Assembly: GCA_943331345.2 (NCBI GenBank) | Contig: CALQLF020000010.1 | Coordinates: forward strand, 1-54,849 | DNA length: 54,849 bases | From: Candidatus Planktophila lacus | GTDB taxonomy: Bacteria > Pseudomonadota > Gammaproteobacteria > Steroidobacterales > Steroidobacteraceae | Reading direction: 5' to 3' | Shown here: piece by piece, positions 1-8,005 of the stretch | Numbering within the stretch: the stretch's first letter is position 1 | How the letters are laid out: every line of letters starts with the position of its first letter | Made by a program: the position numbers and the translations under genes | The notes under the pieces: generated by a model | What the model was told of the DNA's origin: nothing | The model's input: only the letters and a program-made list of their open reading frames with translations | Databases searched by the model: none

Positions 1-60
1 AGGCTGACAAACCCGACTCGCGGGATGACCCCTGCTGCGCCTATCCGGTATCCTTCGCTC

Positions 61-891
61 ATGCGACTGCCCTTCGTGAAAATGCACGGCCTCGGCAACG
101 ACTTCATCGTGTTCGATGAAACGCCAGGCGCCCCTCTGCCCGGGGCCGACCTCCTGCGTGCCTGGGGAGACCGGCACCGCGGAATCGGCTTCGACCAGGC
201 CTTGGTCCTCTCGCCCCCCCGCCAACCGGGGACGGCAGTGTACTACCGCATCTTCAATTCCGACGGAAACGAAGTGGAACAGTGCGGGAACGGCGCCCGC
301 TGCGTGGCCGCCCTCGTGGCCCGCCGGCAGGGGCTGGGCCCCGGCGAACTCACCATGGACAGCCCGGCCGGCCTCATCCATGCCCGCCTCACGGCGGACG
401 GCGAGGTGTCCGTCCGCATGGGTGTCCCGAACTTTGCCCCCGCCGCTCTACCCTTCACGGCCAGCGCCGAAGCCGCTTTTTACTCCTTGGAGGCGGGCGG
501 CAGCACGGTGGACATAGGCGCGGTGAGCATCGGCAACCCCCACGCCGTCCTGCGCGTCCCTAGCGTGAAAACGGCCCCGGTGGACCGCCTGGGCCCGGTC
601 ATCGAGAACCACCCCCGCTTCCCCCGCCGCACGAATGTGGGGTTCATGGAAGTGATGGACCGGGGCCATATCCGCCTGCGCGTGCACGAACGCGGCGCAG
701 GTGAGACACTGGCTTGTGGAACTGGCGCCTGTGGCGCGGTGGCCGTGGGCCGCCGTCACGGCCTGCTGGACGCCGCCGTCCGCGTGGATTTGCCGGGCGG
801 TACGCTGCATATTGGCTGGGAAGGTGAAGGCCACCCCATCTGGCTCACCGGCCCGGCCACGACGGTTTTCGAAGGATTCATCGAGACATGA
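61..891 (+). CDS. dapF: Diaminopimelate epimerase
   Basis: Converts LL-diaminopimelate to meso-diaminopimelate in the cytoplasm, for lysine and peptidoglycan synthesis. The protein is 276 residues, the usual family length. The two catalytic cysteines are visible: C75 in QCGNGARC and C219 in LACGTGACG. The N-terminus MRLPFVKMHGLGNDF matches the conserved family start, so I chose the ATG at 61 over an in-frame ATG at 25, which would add 12 unconserved residues. The stop overlaps the start of the next gene by 4 bases (ATGA), which suggests translational coupling in a dapF–DUF484–xerC operon, a common gammaproteobacterial order. The first 60 bases of the window hold no gene I can support. Confidence 0.97.
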   Translation: MRLPFVKMHGLGNDFIVFDETPGAPLPGADLLRAWGDRHRGIGFDQALVLSPPRQPGTAVYYRIFNSDGNEVEQCGNGARCVAALVARRQGLGPGELTMDSPAGLIHARLTADGEVSVRMGVPNFAPAALPFTASAEAAFYSLEAGGSTVDIGAVSIGNPHAVLRVPSVKTAPVDRLGPVIENHPRFPRRTNVGFMEVMDRGHIRLRVHERGAGETLACGTGACGAVAVGRRHGLLDAAVRVDLPGGTLHIGWEGEGHPIWLTGPATTVFEGFIET

Positions 892-1598
892 GCACTGCCC
901 CCGCCAGCCCCTTGGCGGACCTGACCGAAGCGGACGTGGCGGCTTTTCTCCGCAACGATGTCGACTTCTTCGTCCGCCATGAGGCGCTGCTGGCGCAGTT
1001 GCGCCTGCCGCATGCGCGTGGCGGCACTGCGGTGTCGCTGGTGGAGCGCCAAGTAGAAACCCTCCGCGAGCAGAAGCGCGATGCGGAAGCCAAGCTGCGC
1101 GAATTCATCGCCGTGGCCCGCGACAACACCGCGCTGCAGGAACATATCCACCGCTTCGCTTGCGCGCTCATTGGCGCCGGCAGCCTCGAGGCTGTCGCCA
1201 GCGCCTTGGAGCGCAGCCTGCGCGAAGATTTTCAGGTACGCGATTTCACGCTCGTGCTGCTGCAGAAGCCAGTCGCCAGCCTGGCCTCCAGCCGCCTGCG
1301 TTTTGCCACAGCTGCCGAAGCCGCCGCCTGCGGCCTCGACGCGGTGTTGGCGCAGGCCGCCCCGCGCTGCGGCAACCTCCGCGATTCCCAGCGCGACTGG
1401 CTGTTCCCGGCGCACCCGGGCGCCATTGCCTCGGCTGCCGTCGTGCCACTGGGCGGCGGTGGCGCTGGCCTGCTGGCACTGGCCTCGCCAGACGCTGGCC
1501 GCTACCACCCCGGCATGAGCACCGACTTCCTGACCCGCATCGCGGAGTTGCTGTCGGCTGCGCTGGCGCACGCCACCAACGGCCCATCTGCGGTATAA
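888..1598 (+). CDS. DUF484 family protein
   Basis: A 236-residue cytoplasmic protein of the DUF484 family. Family members have an N-terminal helical segment followed by a GAF-like fold, and their molecular role is unknown. The opening (ADLTEADVAAFLRNDVDFF) and the RHEALLAQLRLPHARGG segment are typical. A helical stretch of about residues 55–85 (VERQVETLREQKRDAEAKLR) probably forms a coiled coil. The gene starts inside the dapF stop codon and ends 6 bases before xerC. This family is often found between dapF and xerC, which suggests a link to recombination or cell-cycle function, but nothing in the sequence proves it. Confidence 0.9.
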   Translation: MSTAPASPLADLTEADVAAFLRNDVDFFVRHEALLAQLRLPHARGGTAVSLVERQVETLREQKRDAEAKLREFIAVARDNTALQEHIHRFACALIGAGSLEAVASALERSLREDFQVRDFTLVLLQKPVASLASSRLRFATAAEAAACGLDAVLAQAAPRCGNLRDSQRDWLFPAHPGAIASAAVVPLGGGGAGLLALASPDAGRYHPGMSTDFLTRIAELLSAALAHATNGPSAV

Positions 1599-1604
1599 AG
1601 AGCG

Positions 1605-2573
1605 ATGTCCACCCTGCCCACCGCCTTCGACCACGACTTGCTGGACCGCTACCTGCGGCACTTGTCGCATGAACGGCAGGTTTCCCCACACACCAACGAC
1701 GCCTACGCGCGCGACTTGGGTGCTGTGGTGGCGTTTGCGCTGGCGCAGGGGCTAGGCACACCGGACGCCTTCACCGAAGCGCACATCCGCGAATTCGTCG
1801 CGGAAAGCCACCAGGGCGGCTTGTCGCCGCGCTCGCTGGCCCGGCGCCTTTCGGCAACACGCAGTTTCTGGCGCTGGCTGCAGCGCGAAGGCTTGGCGAA
1901 GGGCAACCCGGCACTGGAAGTGCGTCCGCCCAAGGCCGGCCGGCGCCTGCCCGCCACGCTCGATGTGGACCGTATGACCCGCCTGCTGACGCCGCAACTG
2001 GCACCAGCGGCCCAGCCTTCCATAGCGCCGGACCCCACGCTCGCCACACGCGACCTCGCCATGATGGAGCTGTTCTACTCCAGCGGCATCCGTTTGGCCG
2101 AACTGGTGGGCCTGGACCTCGGCGACATCGACTTCGACGAGCAACTGGTGCGTGTCACCGGCAAGGGCCGTAAGCAACGCATCATCCCCGTCGGCGGCCC
2201 GGCGCGTCGTGCGGTGCTGGCTTGGCTGGCTTTGCGCCACGAATATCTGCCCGGCGGCGAAGAAGCTCCGCCGCGCCCCTTGTTCATCGGGCGTGGTGGC
2301 AAGCGCCTCACCCCGCGCGCCGTGCAATTGCGCGTGGCTGCCTGGGCCAAGCAGCAAGGGCTGGATGTGAACGTCCACCCGCACCTGTTCCGGCATTCTT
2401 TCGCCACGCATCTGCTGGAAAGCAGCCGCGACCTGCGCGCCGTGCAGGAACTGCTGGGCCATGCGAACTTGTCCACGACGCAGGTGTATACCCACGTGGA
2501 CTTCCAGCACTTGGCGCGCGTTTACGAAAGCGCGCACCCGCGGGCGCAGCGCAAGAAAGCCGGCGGAGAATAA
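1605..2573 (+). CDS. xerC: Tyrosine recombinase XerC
   Basis: Site-specific recombinase that acts with XerD at dif to resolve chromosome dimers. The protein is 322 residues, about 20 longer than usual. The extra residues lie near 128–148 (QLAPAAQPSIAPDP), between the SAM-like core-binding domain (about 8–105) and the catalytic domain. The catalytic set is complete: R163 (SGIRLAEL), K187 (GKGRKQR), H260 and R263 (HPHLFRHSF), H286 (LLGHANL) and nucleophile Y295 (TQVYTHVD). XerC is favoured over XerD because the gene follows dapF and DUF484, as in many gammaproteobacteria. It is the last gene of that run and converges on the MauE-like gene. Confidence 0.94.
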   Translation: MSTLPTAFDHDLLDRYLRHLSHERQVSPHTNDAYARDLGAVVAFALAQGLGTPDAFTEAHIREFVAESHQGGLSPRSLARRLSATRSFWRWLQREGLAKGNPALEVRPPKAGRRLPATLDVDRMTRLLTPQLAPAAQPSIAPDPTLATRDLAMMELFYSSGIRLAELVGLDLGDIDFDEQLVRVTGKGRKQRIIPVGGPARRAVLAWLALRHEYLPGGEEAPPRPLFIGRGGKRLTPRAVQLRVAAWAKQQGLDVNVHPHLFRHSFATHLLESSRDLRAVQELLGHANLSTTQVYTHVDFQHLARVYESAHPRAQRKKAGGE

Positions 2574-2620
2574 CGTCGGGCGGCCCGGGTAAATACGGCT
2601 CGGTCAGGGCGTGCCGAGAG

Positions 2621-3172
2621 TTATCGACGCTGGAGTTTGCTCGCGTTGGCCATCAAGTAGTGCAGCAGCGCGTACAGCAGGCAGCCCATGGCCGTGGCGC
2701 CAGCCACTGTCACCCAGTCGGCCGCTGCCGGTAGTGGCAAGGGCTCACCTCCCTGCCCAATGCGCGCCAATACCACCGCCATGGTGGCCAGTCCCAAGTT
2801 GCGCCCCACCATCCACCCGGCAATCTGCTGTCGGCCGCTGAAGCCATGACAGCCGCAGTCGATGGTGGTGCGGCCACGGCCCAAGTTCACGGCAATACCC
2901 ACGGCGTAGCCCAGCAAGAGCAGCGCCGCCAGCGCGGCAAATGGCGCCACAGGCACAGGCGTAGCGAGCAAACCCGCCAGCACCACCATCTCGGCGAACA
3001 TCACCGCCCCGGCAGCCGCCGGCACCAGCGCTGCCGGCAACACGCGATAGTTGCCCAATGCCGCAATGAACTCTCGCGGTGCGCGCGCCTTGTGCCACAA
3101 GGCGGTGGCAAACAGCACGGCCAGCGCCGCACGCACTATCCAGGCCAGCAGTAACACCGCGCTGGCGTTCAA
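2621..3172 (-). CDS. MauE/DoxX-like membrane protein
   Basis: A polytopic inner-membrane protein of about 183 residues with four or five hydrophobic segments. It carries the DCGCHGFSG motif between segments, as in the MauE (methylamine utilisation) family, whose founding member helps form disulfides in methylamine dehydrogenase. No mau structural gene is present here, so the substrate is unknown. A general role in thiol or quinone redox is an inference. The reading frame stays open into the upstream ligase gene, but hydrophobic coding begins at a TTG at 3172. That TTG shares two bases with the ligase stop codon (TTGA), so I chose it as a coupled start. The true start is uncertain. Confidence 0.7.
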   Translation of the reverse strand: MNASAVLLLAWIVRAALAVLFATALWHKARAPREFIAALGNYRVLPAALVPAAAGAVMFAEMVVLAGLLATPVPVAPFAALAALLLLGYAVGIAVNLGRGRTTIDCGCHGFSGRQQIAGWMVGRNLGLATMAVVLARIGQGGEPLPLPAAADWVTVAGATAMGCLLYALLHYLMANASKLQRR

Positions 3173-4743
3173 TTGACTCGCCGCGCGCCTTGCCAATACT
3201 GCTCGCGCAGCCGGAACTTCTGCAGCTTGCCGGTGACGGTGCGCGGCAAAGCTTCGATGAAATCGACCGAGGTAGGGCACTTGAAGTGCGCCATGCGTTC
3301 GCGGCAGAAAGCGATGACGTCCGCTTCATTAGCCGACATGCCAGGGCGCAACACGACGATGGCTTTCGGCGTTTCGCCCCACTTTTCATGGGGCACGCCG
3401 ATGACCGCGCATTCGGCAATGGCCGGGTGCCGATACAGCGTGTCTTCAATATCCGGCGAGCTGATGTTCTCGCCGCCAGAGATGATGATGTCCTTCTTCC
3501 GGTCGACGATGTGGACATTGCCCACCGCATCCCACACGGCAAGGTCGCCGGTATGGAAAAAGCCATTGCGAATACAGCGCGCCGTTTCTTCAGGCTGTTC
3601 CCAATAGCCAGCGAACACCATATTGCCGCGGGCGCACACTTCACCAATGCTCACGCCATCCTGCGGCACCGGGTGGCCGTCGTCGTCGAGCAACTGCAGT
3701 TCCACACCGATGCCGGAAACGCCCGCCCGCGCGCGTCGCGACCAGTCGTCTTTCGCCGTACCGTAGTCGGGCTGCGAGATGGTGAGGAGTGGGGCGGTTT
3801 CCGTGAGGCCGTAGATTTCCATGAAGTGCCAGCCCATCTCCGTTTCCATGCGTTCGATGAACGCCGCTGGCGGTGGCGCGCCAGCCACGGTGAACCGGAG
3901 CGCAGTGGTTAACGGGTAGTCGCCGCGGGCCGGATAGTCGAGCAGCGTGCGCAGAACCGCCGGCGCCATGCAGGCGAAGGTCACCTTCTCTTCCTGCATC
4001 AGGCGATAGATGTCGGGCGCATTCACGGCGCGCAACACCACATGGGTACCGCCCATGCCGGTGAGCGCATACACGCCACCCCAGCCATTGCAGTGGAACA
4101 TGGGTAGCGTCCACAGCTCCACATCGTCATGCGCCACGCGCAAGTGCGCGATGAGGTTGTAGGCGTTGATATAGCAATTGCGGTGCGTAAGCATCACGCC
4201 CTTCGGGCGCGCCGTGGTGCCCGAGGTGTAGTTGATGGACACCATATCGTTTTCATCGCGTTCAGGCGCATCAGGAGTGCTGGCAGGTTCGTCCGCGATA
4301 ATGCTGTTCCAGTCTTCCCAGCCGGCCACTGGCTCACTCGTGTACGAAGCGACGATATAGCGCTCGACCGCGGGAACGCGTTCGCGGATGGCATCGACCA
4401 TGTCGGTATATTCGGCATCCACCAGCACGGCTTTCACACCCGCATGGCCGATGATGTACTCATGGTCCTCGGGCACCAAACGATAGTTCAGCGGCACCAG
4501 CACGGCACCAATGCGTGCCGTGGCGTAGAAGCTCTCGAGGAAGAAATGCGAGTTCGGACTGAGGATGCAAACCCGGTCTCCTTGGCCAATGCCGCGGCGA
4601 CGCAGTGCATGCGCGAAGCGATTCACCCGTGCTTGGAACTCGCCGTAGGTGAAGCGACGCGGGCCATCAATAATCGCGGTCTTCGTGGGATACAACTGCG
4701 CGGCGCGGCGCAGAAAGTCATCCACTAGCAGGGGAACGTGCAT
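3169..4743 (-). CDS. AMP-dependent acyl-CoA synthetase
   Basis: A 524-residue member of the adenylate-forming family that activates a carboxylic acid, probably a medium- or long-chain fatty acid, to its CoA thioester through an acyl-AMP. The ATP-binding loop YTSGTTARPKG is at 172–182, the A5 motif YGLTET at 311–316, the TGD motif at 398–400, the hinge region DRKKDIIISGGENI near 414–427, and the catalytic lysine K506 is in TVTGKLQKF. All key residues are present. Acid chain length cannot be read from the sequence. The start codon is ATG, and the stop overlaps the start of the MauE-like gene. Confidence 0.92.
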   Translation of the reverse strand: MHVPLLVDDFLRRAAQLYPTKTAIIDGPRRFTYGEFQARVNRFAHALRRRGIGQGDRVCILSPNSHFFLESFYATARIGAVLVPLNYRLVPEDHEYIIGHAGVKAVLVDAEYTDMVDAIRERVPAVERYIVASYTSEPVAGWEDWNSIIADEPASTPDAPERDENDMVSINYTSGTTARPKGVMLTHRNCYINAYNLIAHLRVAHDDVELWTLPMFHCNGWGGVYALTGMGGTHVVLRAVNAPDIYRLMQEEKVTFACMAPAVLRTLLDYPARGDYPLTTALRFTVAGAPPPAAFIERMETEMGWHFMEIYGLTETAPLLTISQPDYGTAKDDWSRRARAGVSGIGVELQLLDDDGHPVPQDGVSIGEVCARGNMVFAGYWEQPEETARCIRNGFFHTGDLAVWDAVGNVHIVDRKKDIIISGGENISSPDIEDTLYRHPAIAECAVIGVPHEKWGETPKAIVVLRPGMSANEADVIAFCRERMAHFKCPTSVDFIEALPRTVTGKLQKFRLREQYWQGARRVN

Positions 4744-4773
4744 CGCTCTTCCGTCCTTCTTCCAGTCGGTTAT

Positions 4774-5676
4774 CTACTTCGCGAATTCGAGGGCGGCCGC
4801 CATACGCGCCGCCTGTCGCCGCAGCATGGTGCCAAATTTCGCTTGGTCACAGAATGCCTCGAACCCCGGCAGGTCGGGCGTACGCCGCAGCAGTGCGGCC
4901 GGCGAGGCATTCACCGGCACATCGCAGGCAATACGGGTCAGTTCGCGCGCCAGAAACGCCTTGTCGCGGTGCAGCGCCAGTTTTTCCGCCACGCCCTTGG
5001 CGCCGCGCATTGGCAGCGCCGGCACTTCGTGCAGGCTCTCGTAGAGGTGCTCTAGGCTCTCGTAGCGGTCGAGCAAAACACCCGCCGTCTTCGGCCCCAC
5101 CCCGGGCACGCCCGGAATATTGTCGACACTGTCGCCGGTCAGGGCCAGATAGTCCGCCATGCGCTCCGGCCGCACCCCGAACCGCGCGGGAATTTCGTCG
5201 TAGCCGTAGCGTTTTTCGTCAGCCCAGTCCCAGAACACGTCGCCTTCGCGGATGAGTTGGGAGAGGTCCTTGTCGCGCGTGAGCACCACCGACGTCTGGC
5301 CGCGGCTCCGCGCCAAGGTGACAAAGGTGCCAATGATGTCGTCGGCCTCGTATTCGCTGGAGCCGAAATCTGCGACCCCGAGCAGGCCGCACAGCGCACG
5401 GCAGCGGGCGAACTGCTGCTCCAATTCCACAGGCGGTAGTTCGCGGTTCGCTTTGTAGGGCGGGTAGATGCGGTTGCGAAACGACCGCGAGAGGCTTTCG
5501 TCGAAGGCAATGGCTACGTGGGGCGCCTGGGTGCGTTCGAGAAAATCGAGAAGGAAGCGGGCGAACCCGTGGACCGCATTGACCGGGCGACCGTCCACAT
5601 CCGTCATGCCGGGCGGAGTGGAGAAGTAGGCGCGGAAGATGAAGTAGCTGGCGTCGACAAGGTGAACAGTTGGCAT
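4774..5676 (-). CDS. 5'-3' exonuclease (PolI N-domain type)
   Basis: A 300-residue stand-alone version of the 5'-3' exonuclease/flap endonuclease domain found at the N-terminus of DNA polymerase I, similar in build to ExoIX/Xni. Metal-binding acidic motifs are visible: LVDASYFIFRAY near residue 6, IAFDES near 58, SEYEADD near 107 and LTRDKDLSQ near 132. The helix-3-turn-helix DNA-binding motif GDSVDNIPGVPGVGPKTA lies near 180–197. A role in flap removal or repair follows from the family. The gene sits 15 bases after the HNH gene on the same strand, so the two may be co-transcribed. Confidence 0.9.
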   Translation of the reverse strand: MPTVHLVDASYFIFRAYFSTPPGMTDVDGRPVNAVHGFARFLLDFLERTQAPHVAIAFDESLSRSFRNRIYPPYKANRELPPVELEQQFARCRALCGLLGVADFGSSEYEADDIIGTFVTLARSRGQTSVVLTRDKDLSQLIREGDVFWDWADEKRYGYDEIPARFGVRPERMADYLALTGDSVDNIPGVPGVGPKTAGVLLDRYESLEHLYESLHEVPALPMRGAKGVAEKLALHRDKAFLARELTRIACDVPVNASPAALLRRTPDLPGFEAFCDQAKFGTMLRRQAARMAAALEFAK

Positions 5677-5691
5677 GGTCCGCCGAGGATA

Positions 5692-6351
5692 CTAGACCTC
5701 GCGCTGGTGCAGCGGACTGCTGCGCGGGAAGTGCGCGCGCAGGTACTCCATTTGGTCGGCCAAAACACGCCGGCCCTTCAAGTAGATGTATTCGGCATAG
5801 GTCGGCGTGAACGGCACCGCGAGCAACTGCAACCCCGCCTGCTCCGGCGTGCGGTTGGCCTTGTGGTTGTTGCAGCGGCGGCAAGCGGTGACGACGTTCG
5901 TCCAGCGGTCCTGGCCGCCCAAGTAGAACGGGCGCACGTGGTCGCGCGAAAGTTGCTGCGACTGGAACCTTACGCCGCAGTACAAGCACAAATACGCATC
6001 GCGCTTGAACAGCGTCTCGTTGTTCAGGGGTGGCGTGTAGTCGTGGCGCCGAGCACCCGGGTTACGGGTATGGCCCACCGTGGCGACGATGCTGTGCACC
6101 ACCACGGAAGTCCGTTGGCCCGAGCGCGCATTGGTGCCGCCCCGCAACCGAAACAGCGTGGTGCCGAAGGCATAGGCCACCTGCCCCATGAACTGCAAAC
6201 GCACCGCCTCGCGGTAGTCGATCCATTCGAGTGGCATGCCGGAGCGGTCCGTACGCAGCACCTGTTGCCCCAGGCCGCAAGCAGCCACGGCATTCCCGGC
6301 GTCCGGGAATTCCAATTCAGCGTGCCGCAAGCCAGTAGGAGCGTCGACCAT
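5692..6351 (-). CDS. HNH endonuclease family protein
   Basis: A 219-residue protein with a clear HNH nuclease module in its second half. It contains CLYCG, then LSRDHVRPFYLGGQDRW with the DH pair, TNVVTACRRCNNHK with the conserved asparagine, and two CxxC pairs that likely bind zinc. The N-terminal 100 residues (MVDAPTGLRHAELEF) match nothing I recognise. I chose the ATG at 6351 because residues further upstream in frame look non-coding. HNH proteins of this kind occur as house-keeping nucleases, restriction-like enzymes or mobile-element remnants. No methylase or mobile gene is nearby. The downstream neighbour is a 5'-3' exonuclease. Confidence 0.85.
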   Translation of the reverse strand: MVDAPTGLRHAELEFPDAGNAVAACGLGQQVLRTDRSGMPLEWIDYREAVRLQFMGQVAYAFGTTLFRLRGGTNARSGQRTSVVVHSIVATVGHTRNPGARRHDYTPPLNNETLFKRDAYLCLYCGVRFQSQQLSRDHVRPFYLGGQDRWTNVVTACRRCNNHKANRTPEQAGLQLLAVPFTPTYAEYIYLKGRRVLADQMEYLRAHFPRSSPLHQREV

Positions 6352-6555
6352 CCCCCGAATGTACGCAAATTCGGGTGTCAGGCGCAATCGGGCTTCGGAC
6401 AGACGGCCATGAAAGCCCGATACACAGCCGTAACCACCCATTGGGGCAAAGTCGCCGCCCTGCGACAATCCCCATGTTGCACTGCATACACATCTGGGAC
6501 ACCATCAGGGTTATCCAGTACACGCCCCACCAAGGGGCACGAGGGGGGAGAAGCG

Positions 6556-7680
6556 ATGCCCATCACGATCGGGGTAGTGCGGGAAACCGCTGCTGGCGAA
6601 CGCCGCGTGGCGTTGGTGCCAGAAGTAGCCACCAAATTCGCCGCACTCGGCGCCAAGCTGGTCATGGAGAAGGGGGCCGGCACCGCCGCCGCCTTCCCGG
6701 ACAGTTCGTATAAAAACGTGGAATTTGTCGACAGTGCCGCCGCCGTGCTGGCACAAGCCGATGTCTTTCTGGCCGTGCAGCCGCCCACGCCCGCCACCGT
6801 GGCCGCGCTGAAGCCTGGCGCCGTGGTCGCCGGCTATCTCGCGCCGCACTTGCAGCACGACCTAGTGCGCGCCCTGCGCGACGGCGGCAAGACGGGCTTC
6901 GCGGTGGAACTCATTCCCCGCATCTCGCGCGCCCAGTCGATGGACGCGCTGTCCTCGCAGGCGGCCGTGGCCGGCTACAAGGCCGTGCTCATCGCTGCCA
7001 ACGCGCTCGACAAGTTCCTGCCCATGCTCACTACCGCCGCCGGCACCATTCGCCCGGCCACGGTACTGGTCATCGGCGTGGGCGTGGCGGGCTTGCAGGC
7101 CATCGCCACTGCCAAGCGCCTCGGCGCGGTGGTGGAAGCCTACGACGTGCGCAGCGCCACCCGCGAACAGGTGAAGAGCCTAGGCGCGAAGTTCGTGGAA
7201 ACCGGCATCAGCGCCGACGGCGCTGGTGGCTATGCCCGCGAACTCACGGCGGAAGAAAAGGCCAAGCAGCAGGAGGTGCTGGACAGCCGTATCGCCGCTG
7301 CCGACGCCGTCATCTGCACCGCCGGTGTGCCGGGACGCCCTGCGCCGCGCATCGTTTCAAAGGCGGCGGTGGAGCGCATGAAGCACGGCGCCGTCATCGT
7401 GGACATCCTTGCGGAGAACGGCGGCAACTGCGAACTGTGCAAGGCCGGTGAAACGGTCGAGCACGGTGGCGTGCGCATCATCGGGCCGGTGAACCTGGCT
7501 TCGAGCCTGGCGTACCACGCCAGCGAGATGTACTCGCGCAACCTGCTGAACTTCCTGACGCCCGCCATCGCCAAGGGCGGCGAACTGGCCATCGACTTCA
7601 CCGATGAAGTCTTTGCCGGCAGTGTCGTAACGCACGGCGGCGCCATCAAACACGAACCCACGGCCAAGGCCGTCGGCTGA
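6556..7680 (+). CDS. pntAA: NAD(P) transhydrogenase alpha subunit, part 1
   Basis: NAD(H)-binding domain I of the proton-translocating transhydrogenase, which uses the proton gradient to make NADPH from NADH and NADP. The protein is 374 residues and soluble. It shows the N-terminal signature MPITIGVVRETAAGERRVAL, the RISRAQSMDALSSQ segment and the dinucleotide fold GVGVAGLQAIATAKRLGA near residue 175. An in-frame extension reaches far upstream, but the ATG at 6556 fits the family start and follows a purine-rich ribosome site (GAGGGGGGAG, 6541–6550). First gene of pntAA-pntAB-pntB. The 204 bases upstream of it must hold the promoter, but I could not assign one. Confidence 0.95.
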   Translation: MPITIGVVRETAAGERRVALVPEVATKFAALGAKLVMEKGAGTAAAFPDSSYKNVEFVDSAAAVLAQADVFLAVQPPTPATVAALKPGAVVAGYLAPHLQHDLVRALRDGGKTGFAVELIPRISRAQSMDALSSQAAVAGYKAVLIAANALDKFLPMLTTAAGTIRPATVLVIGVGVAGLQAIATAKRLGAVVEAYDVRSATREQVKSLGAKFVETGISADGAGGYARELTAEEKAKQQEVLDSRIAAADAVICTAGVPGRPAPRIVSKAAVERMKHGAVIVDILAENGGNCELCKAGETVEHGGVRIIGPVNLASSLAYHASEMYSRNLLNFLTPAIAKGGELAIDFTDEVFAGSVVTHGGAIKHEPTAKAVG

Positions 7681-7696
7681 ACACGGAGGCATTCCC

Positions 7697-8005
7697 ATGA
7701 TTGACGGCATCATTGCCCTGTATATCTTCCTGCTGGCCGGTTTCACTGGCTATGAGGTCATCGGCCGCGTCCCGGCCATCCTGCACACCCCGCTCATGTC
7801 GGGCAGCAACTTCGTCCACGGCATCGTGGTCGTCGGTGCCATGATCGCGCTGTTCAAGGCGGACACGCCGCTCGAACAGGCCATCGGCTTCATCGGCGTG
7901 CTGCTTGGCGCCGGTAATGCCATGGGCGGCTACGTAGTCACCGCGCGCATGCTGGAGATGTTCAAGTCCAGCGGCAGCAAGGCCAAGAGCGGAGGGCACC
8001 ACTAA
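7697..8005 (+). CDS. pntAB: NAD(P) transhydrogenase alpha subunit, part 2
   Basis: A 102-residue inner-membrane subunit (first half of membrane domain II). It has three or four hydrophobic helices: the start IDGIIALYIFLLAGFTGYEVIG, then FVHGIVVVGAMIALF, then AIGFIGVLLGAGNAMGGYVVT. In enteric bacteria this segment is fused to PntAA; here it is separate, as in many other proteobacteria. A ribosome site GGAGG lies 9 bases before the ATG. The stop overlaps the pntB start by one base (TAATG). Confidence 0.95.
   Translation: MIDGIIALYIFLLAGFTGYEVIGRVPAILHTPLMSGSNFVHGIVVVGAMIALFKADTPLEQAIGFIGVLLGAGNAMGGYVVTARMLEMFKSSGSKAKSGGHH

Noticed and set aside
756-1691. 311-codon frame antisense to dapF, DUF484 and xerC
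   Set aside because: Opposite three well-supported coupled genes; no motif.
5518-6555. Upstream in-frame extension of pntAA (about 346 codons)
   Set aside because: It overlaps two genes on the other strand and lacks family similarity; the conserved start MPITIGVVRE is at 6556.
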